Below are positions 17,615 through 26,089 of a DNA stretch of 64,000 nucleotides, piece after piece. Both the position numbers and the translations under genes were made by a program. Where the stretch lies: positions 62,001-126,000 of the forward strand of contig JAGCGA010000004.1 in NCBI GenBank assembly GCA_017649855.1, written 5' to 3'. The notes under the pieces were generated by a model, which was not told the DNA's origin, made no database searches, and saw nothing but the letters and a program-made list of their open reading frames with translations. This stretch comes from Bacteroidales bacterium (lineage in GTDB: Bacteria > Bacteroidota > Bacteroidia > Bacteroidales > WCHB1-69). Position 1 is the first letter of the stretch. Each line of letters opens with the position of its first letter.

Positions 17615-17663
17615 CGGCTTAATTTTGCAAAAAACCTTATTAGATTCTTAAATAACAACTACT

Positions 17664-20600
17664 ATGTATCGTATTGAAAAACACCCTATCCTGGACATCC
17701 CCCAGGAAGATTTGGTTGAATTCCTGTATGAAGGCCAGAAGGTCCGCGGGCAGCGGGGCAAGACCATCGCCGCCGCTTTGCATCAGGCCGGATTCCCCAT
17801 TCACAGTCATAGTCTCCAAGGCCGCAACCGCAGCTTAGAGTGCGGCATCGGCAAGTGCGGCGCCTGCGAGATGCTCGTGGACGGCAAGATCCGCCGTATC
17901 TGCATCACGCTGGTGGACAAAGTGAAAGAGGTGCGGGAGATTCCCAAAGACAACCAGCCTGTGGCCGAGGTGAGCCAGCAGGAAGAGGTGAAGATATACA
18001 AGACCACCGTCGCCATCATCGGCGCCGGCCCTGCCGGTCTGGCCTGCCGCGAGCAGCTCAACGCCATGGGCATCCCCAACCTGGTCATCGACAACAATGC
18101 CAACATCGGCGGGCAGTTCAACATGCAGACTCACCAGTTCTTCTTCTTCGAGAAAGAGCAGAAGTTCGGCGGCATGCGCGGCTTCGACATCGCCAAGACG
18201 CTGGCGGGCGACAACCACGACGGCATCCTGCTCAACAATACGGTATGGGACATTCTGGAAGGCAAGCGCATCGCCCTCAAGAACATCGTCACCCAGGAGG
18301 TCAACTACGTGGATGCGGAGCATCTGGTCGTGGCCACGGGTGCCGTGCCCTTCATGCCCACCTTTGAGAACGACGACGTGCCGGGTGTCTATACCGCGGC
18401 CGTCTTCCAGAAGATGATGAACCAGGAGCACACGCTCCTCGGCAAGAAGGTACTCACCATCGGTGCCGGCAACATCGGCTACCTGACCTCCTACCAGGGC
18501 ATGCAGGCCGGCGCCACCATCAAGGCCATCATCGAGGGCATGGACCACGAGGGCGGATTCCCCGTGCAGGCCAACCGCGTTCGCCGTCTCGGCATCCCCA
18601 TCATGACCTCTCACATCCTGCTCAAGGCTATCCCGAACGAAGACCACACCGGCATCACCGGCGCCGTCATCGCCGAATGCCAGAACTTCAAGCCCATCCC
18701 AGGCACCGAGAAGGTCATCGATGACATCGACATCATCAACATCTGCACCGGCTTGACCCCCGACGACCAGCTGCTCACCAAGGGCAAGCAGGTCTTCGGC
18801 CTCAACACCTACGGCTGTGGCGACGCCGTCCGCATCGGCGAGGGCACCAGCGCCGTGCTCCGCGGCAAACAGGCTGCCTACGAGGTGGCCCAGAACCTCG
18901 GCATCCGCTTCAACTACGACGAATATCTGGAGATCTCCAGACAATATATCGACTCGCAGCAACACCCCGTCAAAGTGCTCGACAAGCCCAACCTGCCCGA
19001 CCAAGAGCGCATGTTCGCCAAGCCGTTCGTACAGCTCGACTGTCTGTTCGGCTTCGCCTGCAACCCCTGCTCCTTCTCCTGTCCGCAGGGGGCCATCACC
19101 AAGTCGAGCACCAACACCACCCCGACGGTCGATTACAGCAAGTGCATCGGCTGTATGCAGTGCGTCAACCACTGTCCGGGCCTGGCCATCTTCGGCTACG
19201 GCCTCAACAAGAACGTGCTCTTCCTGCCGGTAGAGTACGAAGTGGCAGAAGGTGCCGAGGTATTCCTGATCGACAACAACGGCAAGCCCGTGGGCGAGGG
19301 TGTGATCGAGAAGGTGCTGAAGAAGAGCAACAAGACCGACGTGGTGCGCGTCAAGGCCACCGACATCAGCGGGGAGGCTTTGGTTGCCGCCCGCGGTTTC
19401 ATCCTCAAAGAGCGTTATCCGAAACCTCTGGAGATGAAGCCTTTGCAGGAGGTGGACGGCAAGACCTACGTCTGTCACTGCGAGGATGTCGACCTGGACA
19501 CCATCCTCAAGGCTGTCGGCGACCGCAAATACATCTCGGTGGACGAGCTGAAGCACATCACGCGCATGGGCATGGGCCCCTGCCGTGGCAAGCGTTGCGT
19601 GGCGCGTGCCCGCCAGATCCTGCGTACGCATGGCATCGAGCTGGTAGGCGACTCTTCCCCGCGCGCCCCGTTGGCCAACCAGGTGACGCTGGGCGAGGTC
19701 TATAACGGCAAGTCCAAGGAGACCTTCGTCTTCCAGACTGGCAATGACGTCCGGAAAGAGGAGACGGAAGTGCTCATCGCGGGTGGCGGCATCGCCGGCA
19801 GCGGTGCCTTCCGCTACTTCGCCGAGGCTGGCATGAAGCCTGTGCTCATCAATTACGACCACGGCTCCTCCTGGCGCTGCATCGGCGGCGGCAGACCCGC
19901 CTTCTCCAACCCCGACATCTCCGACATTGCCAATCATAACTTGGAGATCTTCAAGGAGATACAGAAGGTGCACAACATCGACCTCAAGATGACGCGATAT
20001 GTCAACCTGGTACACGACGAGGCCACCTACAAGGCATTGGACGCCTCCCGCGCCTGGTCAGATGCTTACATGATCGAAAAGAAAGACTTCCGCGAGGTCA
20101 TCTCCCCGCTGTGGAACATGGACAGCAACGTCTATAGCCACGCGTTGATCTCCAACGACTGCTGGCAGGCCACGCCGGGCCGCACCATCGACTACATCCG
20201 CGGTCTCGCCGTCGAGAAGGGCGGCACCTTGATGGAAGACTGCGAGCTGCTCTCCGTCCACAAAGCCAACGGCAAGTTCGTGGCCCTCGTGCGCACCCAC
20301 GACAAGAAATTCGTGGAGTACACCTGCCACCACTTCGTCAACGCAATGGGCTGGGGCGCGGAGAAGTTCACCGACATGCTCGGCATCGACACGCAGCTCT
20401 ACCCTGTCAAGCACCAGGCCTTCATCACCAGAAGACTGCCCAACTTGGGTGTCAAGGGCGACTCGCTGGACATGATCATCGACCGCCGTCACTACAAAGG
20501 CTTCAGCGCCGTCTATGGCCAGCAGTTCCTGCACACCGGCCAGATCATCGGCTGCGCTTCGCCCGACTGCGACGCCTTCGAGGCACGTCAGAACCTCAAG

Positions 20601-20888
20601 TACAACAGCAAAGAGTTCCTCGAGATCTGCAGCGAGGTCTTTGCCGACTGGATCCCGAACCTCGCCAGCGTGGGCTTCCACGCCGTATGGGCCGGCTACT
20701 ACATGGAGCCGCGCTACATCGTGGATCCCGAGGTGGGCATGCTCACCGGCTTGCGCGGCCACGGCTTCATGCTCGGACAGTATCTTGCCAAGATCTATGT
20801 GGACAAGTACCTCGGCAAAGAGGTGCCCGGCTACATGAAAGACCTGGCCCTCAGCGGCAAAGGCCTGAGCGAAAATGCGTTTAAATAG
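17664..20888 (+). CDS. Single-chain 2Fe-2S / FAD / 4Fe-4S / BFD / DAO oxidoreductase (HcnABC- or sarcosine-oxidase-like)
   Basis: A 1074-residue soluble enzyme. Order of domains: a 2Fe-2S ferredoxin (C60, C65, C68, C80); a FAD/NAD(P) reductase with GAGPAG at 120-125 and a second dinucleotide loop (TIGAGNIGYLTSY); a dicluster 4Fe-4S ferredoxin near 459-515 (CNPCSFSCP and CIGCMQCVNHCP); a BFD-like [2Fe-2S] domain near 600-645 (CHCEDVD...GPCRGKRC); and from about 700 a DAO-type FAD amine oxidase (IAGGGIAGSGAFRYFAEAG). In hydrogen cyanide synthase, opine and D-hydroxyproline dehydrogenases these parts are separate subunits oxidising a secondary amine or amino acid. Here they are fused, so proline, hydroxyproline, glycine or an opine are candidate substrates; the sequence does not decide. 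Confidence 0.85.
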   Translation: MYRIEKHPILDIPQEDLVEFLYEGQKVRGQRGKTIAAALHQAGFPIHSHSLQGRNRSLECGIGKCGACEMLVDGKIRRICITLVDKVKEVREIPKDNQPVAEVSQQEEVKIYKTTVAIIGAGPAGLACREQLNAMGIPNLVIDNNANIGGQFNMQTHQFFFFEKEQKFGGMRGFDIAKTLAGDNHDGILLNNTVWDILEGKRIALKNIVTQEVNYVDAEHLVVATGAVPFMPTFENDDVPGVYTAAVFQKMMNQEHTLLGKKVLTIGAGNIGYLTSYQGMQAGATIKAIIEGMDHEGGFPVQANRVRRLGIPIMTSHILLKAIPNEDHTGITGAVIAECQNFKPIPGTEKVIDDIDIINICTGLTPDDQLLTKGKQVFGLNTYGCGDAVRIGEGTSAVLRGKQAAYEVAQNLGIRFNYDEYLEISRQYIDSQQHPVKVLDKPNLPDQERMFAKPFVQLDCLFGFACNPCSFSCPQGAITKSSTNTTPTVDYSKCIGCMQCVNHCPGLAIFGYGLNKNVLFLPVEYEVAEGAEVFLIDNNGKPVGEGVIEKVLKKSNKTDVVRVKATDISGEALVAARGFILKERYPKPLEMKPLQEVDGKTYVCHCEDVDLDTILKAVGDRKYISVDELKHITRMGMGPCRGKRCVARARQILRTHGIELVGDSSPRAPLANQVTLGEVYNGKSKETFVFQTGNDVRKEETEVLIAGGGIAGSGAFRYFAEAGMKPVLINYDHGSSWRCIGGGRPAFSNPDISDIANHNLEIFKEIQKVHNIDLKMTRYVNLVHDEATYKALDASRAWSDAYMIEKKDFREVISPLWNMDSNVYSHALISNDCWQATPGRTIDYIRGLAVEKGGTLMEDCELLSVHKANGKFVALVRTHDKKFVEYTCHHFVNAMGWGAEKFTDMLGIDTQLYPVKHQAFITRRLPNLGVKGDSLDMIIDRRHYKGFSAVYGQQFLHTGQIIGCASPDCDAFEARQNLKYNSKEFLEICSEVFADWIPNLASVGFHAVWAGYYMEPRYIVDPEVGMLTGLRGHGFMLGQYLAKIYVDKYLGKEVPGYMKDLALSGKGLSENAFK

Positions 20889-20965
20889 CTGTTGGCTGTT
20901 GGCCATTAGCTATTAGCCGTCAGCTCGCAACCTGCAACTTCTAACTCTTAACTAATAACTGACAA
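20888..20965. repeat. Short-word repeat after the oxidoreductase gene
   Basis: The words GCTGTTGGC, GGCCATTAGCTATTAGC and then AACTTCTAACTCTTAACTAATAACT follow the stop at 20888. The first two words recur in the hairpin at 25041-25129, and TTGGCCATT recurs after the tandem repeat near 14370. Nothing else is seen before the next gene. Confidence 0.7.
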
Positions 20966-21018
20966 CTTATACAACGTATCCCCTTTTTAACCAATTTATT
21001 AACCAAAACCTTAAAATC

Positions 21019-21261
21019 ATGTCAATTGTACTTTATCTTCTCCTCGGAGCAGTGGCTGGCTGGTTAGCTGGCGTATTGATGAAAGGCGGCGGCTTCGGCC
21101 TCCTCTGGAACATCATCATCGGTATCATCGGCGGCTTCCTCGGTGGCTGGCTGATGAGTTTGCTTCACATCCAAAAAGCCGGTCTCCTTTGGGAGCTCAT
21201 CGTAGCCGTCATCGGCGCCATGGTGCTACTGTTCGTCATCTCTCTCTTCAGAAAGAAATAA
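21019..21261 (+). CDS. GlsB/YeaQ/YmgE-family small membrane protein
   Basis: An 80-residue protein with three hydrophobic helices and glycine-rich turns: LYLLLGAVAGWLAGVLMKGGG, LLWNIIIGIIGGFLGGWLM and LLWELIVAVIGAMVLLFVI. This is the transglycosylase-associated or stress-response membrane protein family, usually three helices of about 80-85 residues. The molecular role is unclear. It ends 20 bases before a strong bidirectional terminator and is preceded by 130 noncoding bases without a clear -7 box. Confidence 0.93.
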   Translation: MSIVLYLLLGAVAGWLAGVLMKGGGFGLLWNIIIGIIGGFLGGWLMSLLHIQKAGLLWELIVAVIGAMVLLFVISLFRKK

Positions 21262-21280
21262 GGAGAACAGTCATTTCAAA

Positions 21281-21314
21281 AAATAGCCCTGACTCAGACA
21301 AGTCAGGGCTATTT
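21281..21314. terminator. Bidirectional terminator between convergent genes
   Basis: A perfect 14-bp stem AAATAGCCCTGACT (21281-21294) and AGTCAGGGCTATTT (21301-21314), loop CAGACA, with A-rich sequence on one side and T-rich on the other. It separates the plus-strand GlsB gene from the minus-strand lipoprotein gene and would serve both. Confidence 0.9.
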
Positions 21315-21335
21315 TATTTGGATCGGGGACAGGGT

Positions 21336-21890
21336 TTACTTCACTCGGGAGTAGTACTCTACCCGATGTTCCTGAATGGTATTGTCTTCCATCACCACCG
21401 GATTAAAAGTGATTGTCCAAACGGGCTCATTCCAATTGGTGTTGGCATCCACGACACGCATCTCCAGCGTTCCATCGGACTTCATGCCTCTCAGACAAAA
21501 CATATCATTGTAATAGCACATATATCCCGCTGAAAGGAAAATCCCTTGATCATCGCTGCAGATATATTTGCAATAGGGTTCCGAATACTGTTCGGCATAG
21601 CTGATCACATCTCCACTCATCCCATTGAAGGCAGTGAGCTCGGCAGGGAATGTATAAGTATACGGATAAAAGGTGAAAGACCATGTGATCAGGCCTTCGT
21701 CGTTGCGAAGCATAAAGGACTGTTCATGATCCGTCTGGTAATCATAGACCACCAGCACAGAATCCAGCGTCCAGGTCATCTCTTCCTTCACCATTTTTCT
21801 TTCCTTCTTGGATGGTCCATCTTCCGGTTCACGGTTGCATCCCATCAATACGGCACAAAGGGCCAGCACTAACAAAGCAGTTTTTTTCAT
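21336..21890 (-). CDS. Lipoprotein of unknown function
   Basis: A 184-residue protein starting at 21890 (MKKTALLVLALCAVLMGC), with the lipobox cysteine at residue 18; an ATG 11 codons upstream would give no useful leader. The mature protein has a charged start (REPEDGPSKKERKMVKEEM) and then mostly beta-type sequence (TWTLDSVLVVYDY, LITWSFTFYPYTYTFPAELTAF, WTITFNPVVMEDNTIQEHRVEYY). I do not recognise a family. It has its own promoter and terminator, so it is a single-gene unit. Confidence 0.7.
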   Translation of the reverse strand: MKKTALLVLALCAVLMGCNREPEDGPSKKERKMVKEEMTWTLDSVLVVYDYQTDHEQSFMLRNDEGLITWSFTFYPYTYTFPAELTAFNGMSGDVISYAEQYSEPYCKYICSDDQGIFLSAGYMCYYNDMFCLRGMKSDGTLEMRVVDANTNWNEPVWTITFNPVVMEDNTIQEHRVEYYSRVK

Positions 21891-21939
21891 TTTTGTGATA
21901 TTTATTTGTGAATAAAGTTTCAATCTCTCAACGAGGGCG

Positions 21940-21947
21940 CAAAAATA
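21940..21947 (-). promoter_or_regulatory. -7 box for the lipoprotein gene
   Basis: The minus strand reads TATTTTTG, 49 bases before the ATG at 21890. Confidence 0.55.
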
Positions 21948-21962
21948 CTATATTTAAGAAAA

Positions 21963-22200
21963 CCATATACCTGATGGCACACACTCCCCGTGCCGAGCGT
22001 TTACGAAATGCCGAACCTAAGGAGGTTGCCCGAACCATGTGGGAATGTGTCTCGGAGAGACACTATCTTATTAACCCCAGACTAAACGCAGTGCAGTCTG
22101 GGGTAGAACGGCGCCTCCTGTCCTCATCGCACCGCGGGAGTCACTTGCCACAAAGCATTGCACGAACCCGGTGCGAAACGGAGGAGCCCCGCAAAATGTC
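21963..22200 (+). repeat. Dispersed hairpin element, copy C (most complete)
   Basis: The fullest copy, in the 450-base gap before terC. Modules in order: ATACCTGATGGCACACACTC (from 21967); TGTGTCTCGGAGAGACAC, itself a small inverted repeat (near 22047-22064); hairpin CCCCAGACT / AGTCTGGGG (22075-22103); CATCGCACCGCGGGAGTC, then CACTTGCCACAA and CACGAACCCGGTGCGA (hairpin 22127-22176). All modules recur in other intergenic copies, singly or together. No open frame of credible composition crosses it. The remainder of the gap holds only the terC and lipoprotein promoters. Confidence 0.85.
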
Positions 22201-22312
22201 ATCCGATAACGACACACAGGTGCCGTCAAGCATATAAGTACCTGATTTAATGAATCTTTATCATCTATCGAAACACCAAGGAGAACACACAACGTCCTAT
22301 CCGAAAAAAGTA

Positions 22313-22320
22313 TATCTTTG
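22313..22320 (+). promoter_or_regulatory. -7 box for terC
   Basis: TATCTTTG lies 20 bases before the ATG at 22341. Confidence 0.6.
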
Positions 22321-22340
22321 CCGCCTAATTTTCTACCGAA

Positions 22341-23405
22341 ATGAACGAGGTCATTTTTTTAGTCTGCTTCATCATCTTTATTGCTGGGCTGTTAGCCCTT
22401 GACTTGGGCGCTTTTCACAAAAAGGACCATGTGGTCACCTTCAAGGAGTCGGCCCGCTCCACCGCCATCTATGTGGCTTTAGCCTTGCTTTTTTTCCTGT
22501 TGATTCGCTACAAGGGCGAGATCCTGCACGGCATCCACGACAACCAGTCGCTCATCGAGGTGGCTTCCAAGTATCACGACCATATCGACCTCAACCCTGA
22601 CGATGCCGCTTACCAAGACAACCTCGTCAAATACCGCAAGAACCTCTCCTTGGAATACATCACCGGCTACTTCATCGAGGAGACCCTCTCCATCGACAAT
22701 ATCTTTGTGATGATCATGCTCTTCATGTCGTTCGGAGTGGAGAAGGCCTACTATCACCGGGTGCTCTTCTACGGCATCCTTGGCGCCATCGTGATGCGTC
22801 TCATCTTCATCATGACCGCCTCCGCGCTGATACAGCGGTTCCACTGGATTCTGCTCATCTTCGGCGGCTTCCTGATCTATTCGGGTGTCAAGATGTTTAT
22901 AGAACGTAACAAAAAAGAGGAGGTGGACGTCAAAAACCATGTATTGGTGAAGTTTTTCGCCAAGCGGAAGCTCAGCACCGACCACTTCGACGGCCACAAC
23001 TTCTTCACCAAGGTGGATGGTCGCTGGCTGGTGACCCCGCTCTTCATCGTGCTGCTCGTCATCGAGTTCTCCGACATCATCTTCGCCTTTGACTCCATCC
23101 CCGCCATCTTCTCAGTGACGGAAGATCCCTATATCGTGTTCATGTCTAACATCTTCGCCATCTTAGGATTGCGGTCGTTGTTCTTCATGCTGGAGAGTGT
23201 GATGGACAAGTTCGCCTATCTCAAGGTTGGTGTGGCTGTACTGCTCACCTTCATCGGTATCAAGATGTTGCTGCCCTTCATCTCTCACAAGGCGGTCATC
23301 TCCACGGGTGTATCGTTGGCGGTCATCCTGACCATCCTGGTGGGGAGCATCGTGTTATCGCTATTGTTCCCGCCCAAGAAAAAGATGGAGTCTTTGCAAC
23401 AATAA
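22341..23405 (+). CDS. TerC/Alx-family membrane protein
   Basis: A 354-residue protein with about nine membrane helices. The N-terminal LLALDLGAFHKKDHVVTFKES, the mid ITGYFIEETLSIDNIFVMIMLFMSFGV and IEFSDIIFAFDSIPAIFSVTEDPYIVFMSNIFAILGLRSLFFML are characteristic of TerC/Alx proteins, with the paired acidic residues inside helices that are linked to manganese or other metal export. Between the second and third helices is a longer soluble loop (about residues 55-105) than in Alx. The GH20 gene starts 18 bases later and probably shares the transcript. Confidence 0.93.
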   Translation: MNEVIFLVCFIIFIAGLLALDLGAFHKKDHVVTFKESARSTAIYVALALLFFLLIRYKGEILHGIHDNQSLIEVASKYHDHIDLNPDDAAYQDNLVKYRKNLSLEYITGYFIEETLSIDNIFVMIMLFMSFGVEKAYYHRVLFYGILGAIVMRLIFIMTASALIQRFHWILLIFGGFLIYSGVKMFIERNKKEEVDVKNHVLVKFFAKRKLSTDHFDGHNFFTKVDGRWLVTPLFIVLLVIEFSDIIFAFDSIPAIFSVTEDPYIVFMSNIFAILGLRSLFFMLESVMDKFAYLKVGVAVLLTFIGIKMLLPFISHKAVISTGVSLAVILTILVGSIVLSLLFPPKKKMESLQQ

Positions 23406-23423
23406 CCTTTAAATCGACAAACA

Positions 23424-25037
23424 ATGAAATCCATTAAGATCCTCTTCGCACTTGTCCTCGGAGCACTGCTGATCCAAGGATGCCAGAAGGCCTTGCCCGT
23501 GGTCGTCATCCCCGAGCCTACCGAATATCAGGCCAAGCGGGGCAACTTCACCATTGACCAACAGACGACACTCTGTTTCGACAACATACAGGATGATGCC
23601 GCCTTCACCAAGAATGTGCGCGACCAGTTCCAGCAGCATTTCGGCTTCACGCCTGGCCTGAGTGAGGGCAAGCCCTCCAAAGGTCATTACATCCTCTTCT
23701 CTATCAATGAGAAAGCTGATGACAAGTTGGGTGAAGAGGGATACACCATGGTCATCACCCGACGCAACATCACGGCCAAGGCCAACACCACGCGGGGGCT
23801 CTACTATGCCTTCCAGACCCTCTGCCAGCTGAGTTATCCCAGCATGCTCGCCGAGGCCAAGGAGTTGCAGGTACCCTGTCTGAAGATGACCGACGTGCCC
23901 CGTTTTGCTTACCGTGGCACGCACCTGGACGTGAGCCGTCACTTCTTCGACACTGCCTACATCAAGAAGTATCTGGACCTGCTGGCCTCCTACAAGATCA
24001 ACAAGTTCCACTGGCACCTGACCGACGATCATGGCTGGCGCATCGCCATCGACAAGTACCCCGAGCTGACCCGCATCGGCGCCTGGCGTCCCGAGCGCGA
24101 CTCGTGGGACACGCTGCATCCTGTGCAGCCCGACGAGCCCATGACCTACGGCGGCTTCTACACCAAGGAGCAGATCCGCGACATCATCGACTATGCGGCT
24201 GCCCGCTATATCGACATCATCCCCGAGATTGAGATCCCGGGCCACTGCAGCGCCATCCTGGCCGCCTACCCGCAGTTCGCCTGTGACGACTATCCCTACA
24301 CTGTGGCTGTGGGCCCCTACTGGCCGCCCAAAGCCATCATGTGCGCCGGCAACGACCAAGTGCTGACCTTCTACAAGGACGTCCTGGCCGAAGTGGCCGA
24401 CCTCTTCCCCTACCCTTACATCCATATCGGTGGCGACGAGGCCTTCAACGACAACTGGCAGGTGTGCCCCAAATGCCAGGCCCGCATCCAAGAGAAAGGG
24501 CTCGCCGACGAGTTCAACCTGCAGCAGTGGCTGATGAACGAGATCGAAGTCTATCTCAAAGGGTTAGGCAAGAAGGCCATCATCTGGGACGACGTAGTCT
24601 CGGAAGACATGCAGATATACTCCACCATCATGGGCTGGCAGGGCTATGACGCCGCCCGCATCGCGGCCAAGCATGGCAACGATGTCATCCTCTGCCCCAC
24701 ATCGCACTGCTACTTCAACTTCTACCAAGGGGATCCCAAGACGGAGCCGCTGGCCATGACCGGCCTCATCACCTTGGATACCGCCTATAGCTTCGACCCC
24801 ATGCCGACAGGCTTGGACGAGACGGCTCAGCGCCACATCCTAGGCGCGCAGTGCAACCTGTGGACCGAGTTCATCAACACGCCGGAGCAGGCCGACTACA
24901 TGCTGCTGCCTCGTTTTTGCGCCCTGTCTGAGTGCGTGTGGACAGAGCCTAAGAAGAAAGACTACAAGACCTTCCTGCGCAAACTCGACTACCACAAGCC
25001 GATCCTGCACAAGAGGGGGTATAATTGTCATCCGTAA
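23424..25037 (+). CDS. Beta-N-acetylhexosaminidase, GH20 lipoprotein
   Basis: A 537-residue lipoprotein with leader MKSIKILFALVLGALLIQGC (cysteine 20). A GH20 N-terminal alpha/beta domain precedes the TIM barrel, where YRGTHLDVSRHFF, KFHWHLTDDHGWRI and the catalytic pair D338-E339 in HIGGDEAF are clear. These enzymes remove terminal beta-linked GlcNAc or GalNAc by substrate-assisted catalysis, and this one would face the periplasm or the surface. It contrasts with the larger GH20 at 27521-30079 and fits the GlcNAc-kinase-like protein at 48119. The 3' end runs into a long hairpin. Confidence 0.95.
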   Translation: MKSIKILFALVLGALLIQGCQKALPVVVIPEPTEYQAKRGNFTIDQQTTLCFDNIQDDAAFTKNVRDQFQQHFGFTPGLSEGKPSKGHYILFSINEKADDKLGEEGYTMVITRRNITAKANTTRGLYYAFQTLCQLSYPSMLAEAKELQVPCLKMTDVPRFAYRGTHLDVSRHFFDTAYIKKYLDLLASYKINKFHWHLTDDHGWRIAIDKYPELTRIGAWRPERDSWDTLHPVQPDEPMTYGGFYTKEQIRDIIDYAAARYIDIIPEIEIPGHCSAILAAYPQFACDDYPYTVAVGPYWPPKAIMCAGNDQVLTFYKDVLAEVADLFPYPYIHIGGDEAFNDNWQVCPKCQARIQEKGLADEFNLQQWLMNEIEVYLKGLGKKAIIWDDVVSEDMQIYSTIMGWQGYDAARIAAKHGNDVILCPTSHCYFNFYQGDPKTEPLAMTGLITLDTAYSFDPMPTGLDETAQRHILGAQCNLWTEFINTPEQADYMLLPRFCALSECVWTEPKKKDYKTFLRKLDYHKPILHKRGYNCHP

Positions 25038-25040
25038 AAC

Positions 25041-25129
25041 GGCTGTTGGCTATTAGCTGTTAGCTTTTAGCTGTTGGCCATTGGCCATTAGCTATTGGCC
25101 AACAGCTAATGGCTAAAGGCTAATAGCTG
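25041..25129. repeat. Long imperfect hairpin of short words between convergent genes
   Basis: The core stem pairs TTAGCTGTTGGCCA (25067-25080) with TGGCCAACAGCTAA (25096-25109). Outer arms CTATTAGCTGTTAGCTTTTAGC and GCTAATGGCTAAAGGCTAATAG extend it with mismatches. It lies exactly between the ends of the convergent GH20 and FISUMP genes and may act as a terminator, although it has no T run. The same words occur at 20888-20930. Confidence 0.75.
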
Positions 25130-25130
25130 A

Positions 25131-25877
25131 TTATTCATTTTTGACGCATCGGACGGAGGCGCCGGCCTCCTTGGGAGTGCAGTTGATCTCCACGGTTGCG
25201 TTAGGGCCGTAGAACCGGTGTATGGGCGAGGTCTCGGGACTGCCATCGGAGGCGGTCCAGAAGCCCGTCTCAGTGCCATAGCCATAGAAGCCCATGAAGC
25301 AGAGACCTGCGGGCAGCACATCCATACCCGCTTTATCATTTGCGCTCACATCCTCCAAGATACTGCACGGCTGGGGAACGTCCTCCACATTCGTATTCCA
25401 CCCCTCCTTGGATGCCATTGCCTTGGCCACATAGTTGACATCCGTGCCACAGCGGAGGGCTTCGTTATAACCGACGGCATCTTCCAAGTCCATCCACTCA
25501 TAGTTGCTGGGCAGATGCCAGCCGTCGGGACAGATGCCCTGCACACCGCTCGGCACCGCCTCGGAGGTCTCATGACCGCGCATGGCAGTGGGCCAAGTGT
25601 AGAGCAACCCATATCGGTCGGCTAAAGAAGCATCGCCATTGGGGAAGAAATAGCCATATTCTGTCAGCGTGTTTTGTGTCGTCAGCACGAGCGGGGTGCC
25701 GTCCGCATAGCGCGTCACCCGCAGGTTCTGGCGCATCCAGCACTGCTTGCCAAGGAGCACCGTCTGGTACTGGTTGCCGTCAATGTCGGTCACCGTGCCG
25801 CAGTCTGCCGGCTGGGCCAGCAGCCAGAGCGGAAACAGCAGGCTGATACATATAGTGATTGTCTTGACATTCATCAT
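25131..25877 (-). CDS. Secreted FISUMP-domain protein
   Basis: A 248-residue protein with a signal peptide (ending WLLAQPADC or nearby) and one FISUMP domain (Fibrobacter succinogenes major paralogous domain): TVTDIDGNQYQTVLLGKQCWMRQNLRVTRYADGTPL, then YGLLYTWPTAMRG, GICPDGWHLPSNYEWMDLE and a C-terminal GFWTASDGS...GASVRCVKN. FISUMP domains are common on surface proteins in Bacteroidota and Fibrobacteres and are thought to fold like formylglycine-enzyme or C-type-lectin relatives. The role is unknown. No T9SS tail is visible. Confidence 0.88.
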   Translation of the reverse strand: MMNVKTITICISLLFPLWLLAQPADCGTVTDIDGNQYQTVLLGKQCWMRQNLRVTRYADGTPLVLTTQNTLTEYGYFFPNGDASLADRYGLLYTWPTAMRGHETSEAVPSGVQGICPDGWHLPSNYEWMDLEDAVGYNEALRCGTDVNYVAKAMASKEGWNTNVEDVPQPCSILEDVSANDKAGMDVLPAGLCFMGFYGYGTETGFWTASDGSPETSPIHRFYGPNATVEINCTPKEAGASVRCVKNE

Positions 25878-25938
25878 CTTCTTCTTTAGGATTCAACAGA
25901 AACAAAGACCCGAGGCAAATCTTCACCCGACGGGCTGG

Positions 25939-25946
25939 CAAAAGTA
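25939..25946 (-). promoter_or_regulatory. -7 box for the FISUMP gene
   Basis: The minus strand reads TACTTTTG, 61 bases before the ATG at 25877. Confidence 0.5.
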
Positions 25947-26028
25947 ATCATTTTTTGACATAGTCTTCACCTTTTCTCTTGGTAGAAAAATTGAGAAAAG
26001 AGGCCTGAGCTGTAAAGGATGATGCTGT

Positions 26029-26063
26029 TATCAAAACGGCCCCGACATGTTGCCGGAGCCGTT
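26029..26063 (-). terminator. Terminator after the paired membrane-protein genes
   Basis: On the minus strand, AACGGCTCCGG pairs with a CGGGGCCGTT arm (one mismatch) and is followed by TTTTGATA. It lies 27 bases after the stop at 26090. Confidence 0.7.
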
Positions 26064-26089
26064 GCACTATTGAGGCTTGTTCATTATCC

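Noticed and set aside
17835..20015. A 726-residue open frame on the minus strand inside the large oxidoreductase gene
   Set aside because: It lies antisense to a gene with unambiguous cofactor motifs; the frame is open because of GC-rich third positions. The translation is rich in D, G, H and V in no recognisable pattern.
21908..22237. Open frames across the dispersed element before terC
   Set aside because: They cover hairpin modules that occur in both orientations and partial forms elsewhere, which is not how a gene would be conserved.
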